Source: an uncultured Candidatus Saccharibacteria bacterium (GTDB lineage Bacteria > Patescibacteriota > Saccharimonadia > Saccharimonadales > Saccharimonadaceae). From it: DNA of 6,177 bases. The stretch lies in the NCBI GenBank assembly GCA_947427985.1, contig CANEKB010000065.1:1-6177 (forward strand), read 5' to 3'. Position numbers and translations under genes: made by a program. How positions within the stretch are numbered: position 1 is the first letter of the stretch; each line of letters begins with the position of its first letter. A model generated the notes under the pieces. The model saw nothing but the letters and a program-made list of their open reading frames with translations, ran no database searches and had not been told where the DNA came from. Of this stretch, positions 1 to 4,981 are shown piece by piece.

Positions 1-135
1 GGACATTCCCGACAAAGCAGATAGCTAAAGCTTCTTAGGAAGATTCTATTTATCTTTTCCTTACTCCACATTGGTTTGTAAGGTTGCTAGCAATACATTC
101 TTCTGCATAATACTGGCACATTGTTCGCCAAACCT
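1..135. other. Gene-free left edge
   Basis: I find no coding frame with codon or domain support and no clear promoter here. The only structure is a weak CTTC-TTAG-GAAG dyad followed by a T-rich stretch near position 50, and a 17-nt string that recurs at 1423-1439 (listed separately). The stretch lies just beyond the 3' edge of cassette A, as the T-rich stretch 1408-1446 lies beyond cassette C. Confidence 0.6.
47..63 (+). repeat. 17-nt direct repeat, copy 1
   Basis: TATTTATCTTTTCCTTA occurs here and identically at 1423-1439. Both copies lie outside the 3' edge of a cassette (A and C), in the same orientation relative to it. It is pyrimidine-rich, so it could be a remnant of a terminator tail or of longer homology flanking the cassettes. 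Confidence 0.6.
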
Positions 136-177
136 TCATCCTCCCTATGATTACTCTATGGCTAGACAACGGAGGGA
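136..177 (-). repeat. Conserved 3' block of cassette A
   Basis: Read on the minus strand, this block contains the codons for SLRCLAIE, the TAA stop (151-153) and a further run GGGAGGATGAAG past the stop. The core GTTGTCTAGCCATAGAG is identical at the nucleotide level in all five cassettes of the window. Conservation through synonymous sites and past the stop indicates constraint or recent exchange at the DNA level rather than protein-level conservation alone. Confidence 0.85.
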
Positions 178-354
178 AACTGCTCCCCATTGGCGCCCAT
201 TTACGCTACTATAGCTAGCAAATGTCCTGCTACTGTCGAAGTGGAGACGAAAGGCTTCCAGTGCGTGGTTTGCTGTTTGGCCCCAGAAAGCACCGATGCT
301 ACCGTTATGAAGAACAACTCTTCCATTGGAACCAGTCCACCCGCTGCGGACGAA
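151..354 (-). pseudogene. Cassette A: promoterless FISUMP-like C-terminal tail
   Basis: This open stretch runs from FVRSG to RCLAIE-stop, 67 residues. The pattern FVRSG, then Gly/Ser/Asn-rich sequence, an aromatic-Gly patch (GAFWGQT), a short AFRLHF strand and GAVSLRCLAIE matches, from memory, the end of FISUMP (Fib_succ_major) domains of secreted proteins in candidate-phyla bacteria, whose complete domains are much longer. The frame is closed by a stop at 370-372, only 15 bp before FVRSG, and the only nearby start (TTG at 366) has no Shine-Dalgarno, so it is unlikely to be translated alone. It faces cassette B head to head. I read it as a silent donor of a variable tail. A decayed gene end is the alternative. 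Confidence 0.75.
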
Positions 355-417
355 ACCCGTTCCCAATTTTCAAAAAGTAGGAGCGCAAAATTGTACTTTT
401 CTTCGTCCGCAGCGGGT
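339..417. repeat. Inverted repeat at the A/B head junction
   Basis: The 16-bp arms 339-354 and 402-417 are perfect inverted copies (ACCCGCTGCGGACGAA and its complement), separated by 47 bp (355-401). Each arm encodes the FVRSG start of one cassette, reading outward. The spacer has stops or no useful frame for either tail and no promoter that I can see. The same arrangement, with a shorter spacer, joins cassettes D and E. Confidence 0.9.
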
Positions 418-608
418 TTATGGCATTATGGTCAGGATGGCGTGGTGGAGTGGCGGAAAGTGGAGGCTATAATGCCGGGATTTGGTTAAGTTATAGGAAA
501 GATACGATAAATTCATCAAAGAATTTTGCACTTAACACTATAGTACAAACCGACGTGACTAACTCCCCTTTTTATGGTTTCTCCCTCCGTTGTCTAGCCA
601 TAGAGTAA
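402..608 (+). pseudogene. Cassette B: promoterless FISUMP-like C-terminal tail
   Basis: The 68 residues from FVRSG (402-416) to FYGFSLRCLAIE end at TAA 606-608. FYGFS just before RC is a typical ending of the FISUMP domain family. The interior (SGWRGG, SGGYNAG, IWLSYRKD, FALNT) shares no convincing nucleotide similarity with the other cassettes. The frame is open back only to a stop at 378-380. The ATG at 420 lies inside the tail and has no ribosome site. The stop is 17 bp from the convergent end of the 205-residue gene. It is likely silent unless moved into a recipient gene. Confidence 0.75.
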
Positions 609-621
609 TCAATAGGGAGGA
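582..621 (+). repeat. Conserved 3' block of cassette B
   Basis: This is the same block as at cassette A, in opposite orientation: codons for SLRCLAIE, TAA, then ATCAATAGGGAGGA. Together with 136-177 it gives the A/B pair terminal inverted repeats of about 40 bp. CTCCCT (581-586) can pair with AGGGAG (614-619) around the stop codon, a dyad also seen at cassette C. Confidence 0.85.
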
Positions 622-625
622 TAAG

Positions 626-1243
626 CTAGTTACCGGGGCTGGAGTAATCTTGAAAACTCTGTTCAATGACGGCGAGATTGCTAATATAGCTCTCGAGGAT
701 AGCATTAAGGGTTTCGTTATCGTTACGTGAAGAGAGTTGGCTAACCATGGAGAGTAACAAAGATACCTGGAGATGAATCTGAGTAACATAAGTGCGGTCG
801 AGTATGCCATTGAGTTTGGCATTCTCGAGGGAGAGATTGAGCGCATTGATGTTTTCGGCTTCTTCGGCGGTGATTTGTTCGTTGGGCTGGAGGGCATTTT
901 TGCTAGAATCGGTGCTAGAGATATAAGCAGATAGCTGGCTAGAGGCGCTAGTTAGTATTCCGGAAAGAGAGATACCGATAGCGCGAAGCTTGGAGGATTT
1001 GAGAGATTTATTGTAAGAGTTGATAGTGCTATCGAGGTTGGTGGTGCGGACATAAAGCTGCTTAACGAGATCGCTTGATTTTGTGGATTTGCCACCCAAC
1101 ATAGAACCGAAGCTAAGGATAAGGACAAAGAGCACTAGGCCGCCCAGGAGGATCTTGATGATGAGAGAAATAGGGGCGCCAGAGGTGCGCTTGACTGGAC
1201 GGTTCGACTGGGCGATATGGTTAAGATATTCGAGGTTATCCAT
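626..1243 (-). CDS. Single-pass membrane-anchored protein of unknown function (205 aa)
   Basis: I do not recognise a named family. The protein has a short N-terminal tail with Arg16, Lys18 and Arg19, one hydrophobic segment at about residues 25-46 (ISLIIKILLGGLVLFVLILSF), and then a Ser/Leu/Asn-rich, probably helical region to the end. The positive residues before the segment predict N-in, C-out, so most of the protein would lie outside the membrane. The start codon is placed by an extended -10 element ending six bases upstream, which leaves no room for a ribosome site, so a leaderless message is likely. No intrinsic terminator follows, so transcription could run through cassette B antisense into cassette A sense. 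The gene is confident; the function is unknown. Confidence 0.85.
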   Translation of the reverse strand: MDNLEYLNHIAQSNRPVKRTSGAPISLIIKILLGGLVLFVLILSFGSMLGGKSTKSSDLVKQLYVRTTNLDSTINSYNKSLKSSKLRAIGISLSGILTSASSQLSAYISSTDSSKNALQPNEQITAEEAENINALNLSLENAKLNGILDRTYVTQIHLQVSLLLSMVSQLSSRNDNETLNAILESYISNLAVIEQSFQDYSSPGN

Positions 1244-1249
1244 AAGGAT

Positions 1250-1258
1250 ATTATAGCA
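1250..1258 (-). promoter_or_regulatory. Extended -10 promoter of the 205-aa gene, leaderless
   Basis: On the minus strand this reads TGCTATAAT, a perfect extended -10 element. Six bases (ATCCTT) separate it from the ATG, so the predicted transcription start coincides with the A of the start codon. There is no good -35 hexamer at 16-18 bp, as is common for extended -10 promoters. Confidence 0.7.
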
Positions 1259-1295
1259 TAAATAAGGAAAAGAACATCCAAAATAACCTCATGGC

Positions 1296-1407
1296 AGCCT
1301 TACTAACACCTTTTCTCGAGGCGCGTTCGCGACGCCTGCCGTCGCAGGGTCGCGCCGCTTTTCCTCCTCGTAAGTCCGGATCCTCTCGAAAAGGTATTAG
1401 TAAGGCT
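1296..1407. repeat. Hairpin element 1, GC-rich core in a 20-bp stem
   Basis: Arms 1296-1315 (AGCCTTACTAACACCTTTTC) and 1388-1407 are complementary at 19 of 20 positions. The one mismatch is C/A in plus-strand RNA but becomes a G-U pair in minus-strand RNA, so the fold is complete on the minus strand. The 72-nt interior is GC-rich and holds nested stems (GGCGCG with CGCGCC, GCGAC with GTCGC). It lies between cassette C and the promoter of the 205-aa gene. On the minus strand it contains CAGGCGTCG, a loop, GCGCC and CGA, as does element 2. It could be a miniature mobile repeat, a structured RNA or a boundary hairpin. Confidence 0.75.
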
Positions 1408-1422
1408 ACCGTATTGATTTTT

Positions 1423-1439
1423 TATTTATCTTTTCCTTA
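1423..1439 (+). repeat. 17-nt direct repeat, copy 2
   Basis: This is identical to 47-63. It lies in the T-rich stretch between hairpin element 1 and the 3' block of cassette C. Confidence 0.6.
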
Positions 1440-1446
1440 TTTCTTT

Positions 1447-1485
1447 GTCCTCCCTTAATTACTCTATGGCTAGACAACGGAGGGA
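1447..1485 (-). repeat. Conserved 3' block of cassette C
   Basis: On the minus strand it holds the SLRCLAIE codons, TAA (1459-1461) and AGGGAGGAC beyond, the same block as in the other four cassettes. The only base change in the core flank is TAATT for TAATC after the stop. Confidence 0.85.
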
Positions 1486-1662
1486 GACACCCCAATGACG
1501 ATAAAGGTTTGCAGACGAGCTAAGGGTGGCTAGCTTATCATCCCAAAACCCTAAACGATATGCATAAGAAATACCGTTCGTGCTAGCAGTGGCGCTACTG
1601 TTGTTTAACCCAGAGTCCGATAAGCTAACGCCATTAGTACTATTAACTCCGCTGCGGACGAA
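1459..1662 (-). pseudogene. Cassette C: single FISUMP-like C-terminal tail
   Basis: The 67 residues from FVRSG (1648-1662) to HWGVSLRCLAIE end at TAA. The interior carries YAYRLGFWDD, close to the AYxLxF strand typical of FISUMP ends. Unlike A/B and D/E it has no head-to-head partner; upstream lies only a short linker and then the terminator of the 337-aa gene. The frame is open a little further to a GTG at 1690-1692 without a ribosome site. Because it sits directly behind an intrinsic terminator on the same strand, transcription from upstream should be largely blocked, which supports a silent state. Confidence 0.75.
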
Positions 1663-1710
1663 GAAACTATTTCGGGTTTTATACAAAAGCACTAAAAGTA
1701 GCTGTGAAAT

Positions 1711-1738
1711 GGAAAAGGCCCCACGCTGGCGTGGGGCC
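1711..1738 (-). terminator. Rho-independent terminator of the 337-aa gene
   Basis: On the minus strand GGCCCCACGC and GCGTGGGGCC form a perfect 10-bp stem (the innermost pair probably opens to leave a tetraloop), followed by TTTTCC. It starts 59 nt after the stop codon. The plus-strand side lacks a T run, so it acts for minus-strand transcription. Confidence 0.9.
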
Positions 1739-1797
1739 GGAATTCCCGCTAGGACAAAATAGTCTGGTTTTAAGCGAAATTGGTAAGTTGGAGGGTT

Positions 1798-2811
1798 TTA
1801 GTCGAACTCGACAAATTCTGCTTTGTCGCCTTTCATGAACCAGGTGAATTCGCCGGTGGTAGGGTAGTTGGTGAAGCCGGGGCTGATGTAACTTTTCCAG
1901 GAAGAGGCGACATGGCGAGGTGTCCAATATTCACTGTCACCCAGAACCAGATAAAGATTGGCGCTATCATCATATTCGCCGTAGAAAGACGATACTACCT
2001 TCATGTAGGCGATACCGTCAGACCTGGTGACGACGATGTAGGGACCACCGTATCCGGCGTCAATAACGTCATCGAGGATTTTCTCGGTCTCAATGACGGA
2101 TGCTTTGCGCGAGAAGCGGTAGAGCGTACCATCTTCGATAGCGAGGCCGTGCAGATCGTTACAGATGCCGGGCTCGCGTTCTACCCAGACGAGGTTATAG
2201 AGGAGCCCGAAGGTGCCATCATCGTGCAGCTCAATGAGCTGGTGACGGGCATAGGTTTTGTGCTCGTTGATAATGCAGATGGCGGGTTCGTCTTCGCTGG
2301 GACAGCTGATGTCGATTAGCTCGTCACCGTAACGGAGGCGATAATCGCCCCAAGATTGGATAAGCTCTTGGTCGCGATACTGGACGATGGAATCTTTGTC
2401 GATAAAGCAGATAAAAGTACTGTTGGTCTTGTAGAATTTATATATTTTGTAAGAGGTTTCTTCACCAAGAGCATCGAGCGGTAGGTCAGGATACTCGGCG
2501 GCAATGAGCTCATTTTTTTCGCGACGAGAGAGCTTGGGCGGTTCTTCGGGGGTAGAGTTATTGGTGGTAGGGCTTTGAAGAGATGTGGCTTTTGATGGAA
2601 TAGAAACAGTAGCTTTGGGGGACGAGGTGGAGAGGTGGTCGGAGGCGTCAAGGGTGGCTTCGTCGGAGATTGTAGTAGGTGCGGACGGGGCCTGTTGGGG
2701 AGCAGCACTCGGATTTGAGGCGGCGTCGACCGGTAGCAGCGTCAAACGTCCGATAGCAAAGGAAACGATACAGAGAGCGAGGATGATCACAAAGAACTTG
2801 ATTTTACGCAT
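1798..2811 (-). CDS. Secreted or membrane-anchored protein of unknown function (337 aa)
   Basis: The start at 2809-2811 is chosen because AGGAGG lies four bases upstream; an ATG-like start 45 bp earlier has no such support. Residues 1-25 (MRKIKFF then hydrophobic) form a signal peptide or anchor, with possible cleavage near VDA-AS at about residue 30. C14 is not in a lipobox. Residues 31-95 are a Ser/Thr/Pro/Ala linker, as in proteins spaced away from the membrane. Residues 96-337 look like a folded beta-rich domain with many Tyr, Trp and Asp and four cysteines (135, 170, 179, 217) that could pair. I recognise no catalytic motif and no family. It is a single-gene unit with its own promoter and terminator, divergent from dnaG. 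Confidence 0.88.
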   Translation of the reverse strand: MRKIKFFVIILALCIVSFAIGRLTLLPVDAASNPSAAPQQAPSAPTTISDEATLDASDHLSTSSPKATVSIPSKATSLQSPTTNNSTPEEPPKLSRREKNELIAAEYPDLPLDALGEETSYKIYKFYKTNSTFICFIDKDSIVQYRDQELIQSWGDYRLRYGDELIDISCPSEDEPAICIINEHKTYARHQLIELHDDGTFGLLYNLVWVEREPGICNDLHGLAIEDGTLYRFSRKASVIETEKILDDVIDAGYGGPYIVVTRSDGIAYMKVVSSFYGEYDDSANLYLVLGDSEYWTPRHVASSWKSYISPGFTNYPTTGEFTWFMKGDKAEFVEFD

Positions 2812-2815
2812 AATT

Positions 2816-2821
2816 CCTCCT
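2816..2821 (-). promoter_or_regulatory. Shine-Dalgarno deciding the start of the 337-aa gene
   Basis: AGGAGG on the minus strand, four bases before ATG. It is the only strong ribosome site in the window and contrasts with the leaderless neighbours. Confidence 0.85.
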
Positions 2822-2837
2822 GTAATTTTAGTCCTAT

Positions 2838-2886
2838 GGGGGTGTGAAAGGTTCAAAATACCGTCGAGAGCCCCCGTAGACGGTAT
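2838..2886 (-). promoter_or_regulatory. Candidate 5'-leader hairpin and pseudoknot
   Basis: In the minus-strand leader, ATACCGTC (2886-2879) pairs with GACGGTAT (2865-2858) around a 13-nt loop and begins within two or three bases of the predicted transcript start. The loop contains GGGGG (2875-2871), which can pair with CCCCC (2842-2838) downstream of the stem, giving an H-type pseudoknot about 17 nt before the Shine-Dalgarno. It could stabilise the 5' end or act as a regulatory leader. It matches no riboswitch that I know. Confidence 0.45.
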
Positions 2887-2894
2887 ATCTTTCC

Positions 2895-2923
2895 ATTATA
2901 GCACAGATGATAATTTTTGTCAA
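2895..2923 (-). promoter_or_regulatory. Consensus promoter of the 337-aa gene
   Basis: On the minus strand TTGACA (2923-2918), 17 bp, then TATAAT (2900-2895), with TG one base before the -10. All twelve hexamer positions match the housekeeping consensus. The predicted start is near 2888, giving a leader of about 75 nt. Confidence 0.9.
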
Positions 2924-2955
2924 TAGGATCGGGAGATTTTTGGGGGCTAGGGGTG

Positions 2956-2964
2956 TGGTATAAT
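2956..2964 (+). promoter_or_regulatory. Extended -10 promoter of dnaG, leaderless
   Basis: TGGTATAAT is a perfect extended -10. Six bases (ATAGAT) separate it from the ATG at 2971, so transcription should start at or within a base or two of the start codon. No -35 hexamer and no ribosome site are visible. The layout is the same as for the 205-aa gene. Confidence 0.75.
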
Positions 2965-2970
2965 ATAGAT

Positions 2971-4584
2971 ATGGATGACGCGAAAGAGGAGATTCGAGCG
3001 CGGCTGCCGGTGGAGGACGTGGTTGGGCAGTATATAGAGCTGAGGCGAGCAGGGCGGACTTTGAAGGGGAGATCACCTTGGGGTGTGGACAAAACACCGA
3101 GTTTTATGGTGTCGCCAGAAAAGGGAATCTGGCATGATTTTTCAGCGAACAAAGGGGGAGATATTTTCGCGTTCGTGATGGAAGTGGAGGGGATTTCTTT
3201 CCGAGAGGCACTTGAAAAACTGGCTGCACAGGCGGGGGTGGAGCTAAAAAAATATAGCGGTGGTGATAGGCAAGTGGCAGAGCGCAAAAAGCGGATGCAG
3301 GAGTTGTTGGAGCTGACTTGCAAGTATTATCAGTTTTGTTTGACGAAAAGTAAGAAAGTTTGTCAGTATGTTTTTGAGAAACGAGCGATGCTGAAGGGGA
3401 CTGTAAAAGAGTTTCGGATCGGGTATGCGCCGGCGGAGGGGAAGGCGTTGGTGAAGTTTTTGACGAGTCGAGGATATAAGCCGGCAGAGATGGAGGCGTC
3501 GGGGGTGTTGAATCGGTTTGGCGGAGATCTTTTTCGGGGGCGCATGATGGTGCCTTTTATCGACACGAATGGGGTGATTGGATTTACGGCGCGGATTTTA
3601 GATCAAGGCGAACCAAAATACCTTAACACGCCAGAGACGTTGCTATTTAATAAAAGTCGGTTTGTGTTCGGGCTGGCGCAGGCGAAGGAAGCGATTCGGC
3701 AGCATGGGTTTGTAGTAATCGTAGAGGGGAATATGGATGTCATATCATCCCATCAGGCCGGGGTGCGAGAGGCGGTAGCGACGAGCGGGACGGCAATGAC
3801 GGAGCTACACTTGAAGAGCCTTTCGCGGTTGACGCCGGATGTGCGGCTAGCGTATGATGGCGATGCGGCGGGGGTAAAAGCGACGGAGCGGGCGATTATG
3901 ATGGCGGGCGATCTAGGAGTGAATTTGAGCGTGATCTCGGATTACCATGGGGCGAAAGATCCAGACGAGTTGATTCAGAAAGATCCGAAATTATGGCAAG
4001 AGGCGGTGCAAAATTATCGACCGGCGGTGGATTGGCTGTTGGATAAATATGAGGAAAATTTGGATTTGTCGTCGGCATTAGGGAAGAAGGAATATTCAGA
4101 TGTGGCGATGAAATTATTGAAATATGTGAGTGATGCGGTAGAGCGAAAACATTATGAACAACTAGTGGCGCGGAAATTGGATTGCACAGTGGAGGATTTG
4201 CATGCGAAGAAGGTGGGGGAGGCCGCACCGAAGCGATACAAAAAAGTTGAGGCGGAGGGTGGTACTGATGTAGTACAGGGGATTAAGGATAACTTGCAAG
4301 CGATTGTGGTTTATGGCGGGGTGACGAACGTGAAAGGGGTGGAGCTACCAGAGGATGAGACGAAGCTGGCGGAGCTCGAGATGGTGTTTGAGGCGAGATA
4401 TAAAGGTTGGGGGCAGGCGCAGCTGGAAAAAGAGGCGAGTGCGCTACTAGTGCGGTATAAGGCGGAGCTAGGGAAGCAGGAGGTTGAGCAGTTGAATATA
4501 GAGCTGGCCGAGGCGGAGGAGGCGGGGGATGAGGATCGGCAAGCTGAGATTCTCAGGAAAATTATGGTGTTGATGAAGAAATAA
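2971..4584 (+). CDS. dnaG: DNA primase DnaG with a ligand-less zinc-ribbon domain
   Basis: DnaG makes the RNA primers for replication. The 537-residue length is slightly short for the family. The N-terminal fold is recognisable (DKTPSFMVSPEKGIWHDF, GGDIFAF), but the four usual zinc ligands are Ser35, Gly38, Asp56 and Ala59 instead of Cys, His, Cys, Cys. The polymerase core is intact: ARILDQGEPKYLNTPET at about 207-223, the TOPRIM glutamate in VEGNMDV (251-257) and the DGD metal pair (Asp296, Asp298), then KDPDEL. The C-terminal third is helical and corresponds to the DnaB-binding region, with a long charged helix near the end. The upstream in-frame ATG at 2917 is rejected because it precedes the promoter and encodes no family sequence. 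No partner replication gene is adjacent. Confidence 0.97.
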   Translation: MDDAKEEIRARLPVEDVVGQYIELRRAGRTLKGRSPWGVDKTPSFMVSPEKGIWHDFSANKGGDIFAFVMEVEGISFREALEKLAAQAGVELKKYSGGDRQVAERKKRMQELLELTCKYYQFCLTKSKKVCQYVFEKRAMLKGTVKEFRIGYAPAEGKALVKFLTSRGYKPAEMEASGVLNRFGGDLFRGRMMVPFIDTNGVIGFTARILDQGEPKYLNTPETLLFNKSRFVFGLAQAKEAIRQHGFVVIVEGNMDVISSHQAGVREAVATSGTAMTELHLKSLSRLTPDVRLAYDGDAAGVKATERAIMMAGDLGVNLSVISDYHGAKDPDELIQKDPKLWQEAVQNYRPAVDWLLDKYEENLDLSSALGKKEYSDVAMKLLKYVSDAVERKHYEQLVARKLDCTVEDLHAKKVGEAAPKRYKKVEAEGGTDVVQGIKDNLQAIVVYGGVTNVKGVELPEDETKLAELEMVFEARYKGWGQAQLEKEASALLVRYKAELGKQEVEQLNIELAEAEEAGDEDRQAEILRKIMVLMKK

Positions 4585-4598
4585 GGAAGGATTATAAT
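4570..4598 (+). promoter_or_regulatory. Candidate promoter for hairpin element 2
   Basis: TTGATG (4570-4575), 17 bp, then TATAAT (4593-4598), overlapping the last codons of dnaG. The -10 is perfect and the -35 matches four of six. The predicted start near 4605 is three bases before the 22-bp stem, and no coding frame follows, so a small RNA is possible. GATTATAATC is palindromic, so the -10 may be partly fortuitous. Confidence 0.4.
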
Positions 4599-4607
4599 CT
4601 AAAACTT

Positions 4608-4695
4608 TTGGTCTAGCTATTTCTCTTTTCTCAATCGAAGGTGAGCCTCAGGCGTCGTAGCGCCACGATTTCTAAAAGAGAAATAGCTAGACCAA
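4608..4695. repeat. Hairpin element 2, 22-bp perfect stem
   Basis: Arms 4608-4629 (TTGGTCTAGCTATTTCTCTTTT) and 4674-4695 are perfect inverted copies around a 44-nt interior with an inner pairing (AATCG with CGATT) and a GGCG-TCGTAG-CGCC hairpin. It lies 23 bp after dnaG and 43 bp before the 3' block of cassette D. The long loop and lack of a T run argue against a standard terminator. The core CAGGCGTCG...GCGCC.CGA is shared with element 1, in opposite orientation, while the arms are unrelated. It could be a mobile hairpin repeat or the body of a small RNA. Confidence 0.8.
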
Positions 4696-4738
4696 CATCT
4701 CTTACACATAGTCCTCTTCCTTATTCCTTCTTCATCTT

Positions 4739-4779
4739 TCATCCTATTCTTGATTACTCTATGGCTAGACAACGGAGGG
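4739..4779 (-). repeat. Conserved 3' block of cassette D
   Basis: The minus strand carries the LRCLAIE codons, TAA (4754-4756), ATCAAG and then AATAGGATGAAAG. It is the most diverged copy beyond the stop: the GGGAGG run is reduced to TAGGAT, although the core remains identical. Confidence 0.8.
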
Positions 4780-4954
4780 GATAGACGTAGTGACGATAAC
4801 CGGCATTTCCATTCGCTTCGACCTTAGAAGCATAAACTCCAGCATAATATTTTTGGCTAACGTTGCGACCGGCAGCGCTAGAAAGCAAATACCCACGCTC
4901 ACCATTTACATTCATTGATCTAACGGTAAGACTGGCATTTCCGCTGCGGACGAA
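4754..4954 (-). pseudogene. Cassette D: promoterless FISUMP-like C-terminal tail
   Basis: The 66 residues from FVRSG (4940-4954) to HYVYPLRCLAIE end at TAA. The usual G-x-S before RC is replaced by YVYP, the weakest match of the five to the family ending. The interior (NVNGERGYLLSSAAG, QKYYAGVYAS) keeps the Gly/Ser/Tyr-rich style. An ATG at 4964-4966 precedes FVRSG by four codons (MPLF) but lies in the spacer between the two cassettes, without a ribosome site. It is head to head with cassette E. It is likely a silent tail variant, but since D has drifted it could also be a decaying copy. Confidence 0.72.
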
Positions 4955-4981
4955 GAAAAGAGGCATTTCGTCCGCAGCGGA
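4940..4981. repeat. Inverted repeat at the D/E head junction
   Basis: The perfect 15-bp arms 4940-4954 and 4967-4981 (TCCGCTGCGGACGAA and its complement) are separated by only 12 bp. The arm contents are the FVRSG codons of D and E. With so short a spacer it could extrude as a hairpin in single-stranded DNA. Confidence 0.92.

Noticed and set aside
339..417. The central inverted repeat as a bidirectional terminator
   Set aside because: The arms are the coding FVRSG heads of the cassettes, the A/B loop is 47 nt, and no T run follows either arm.
463..473. TATAAT inside cassette B as a promoter
   Set aside because: It is part of the GGYNAG codons, has no -35 partner at 16-18 bp, and no gene start follows.
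1780..2319. Long plus-strand frame over the 337-aa gene
   Set aside because: It is antisense to a gene with a promoter, ribosome site, signal peptide and terminator, and has no ribosome site of its own.
2917..2970. An upstream ATG extension of dnaG
   Set aside because: It precedes the extended -10 element, lacks a ribosome site, and its 18 residues do not resemble the start of DnaG, whereas the peptide from 2971 does.
2853..3323. Minus-strand frame over the dnaG 5' end
   Set aside because: It is a shadow of the conserved primase sequence, with a Ser/Pro-rich composition typical of antisense reading.
4608..4690. Pairing between the arm of hairpin element 2 (TAGCTAGAC) and the cassette core (GTCTAGCCA)
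   Set aside because: Only seven contiguous bases match, which is expected by chance at this scale; no second line of support.
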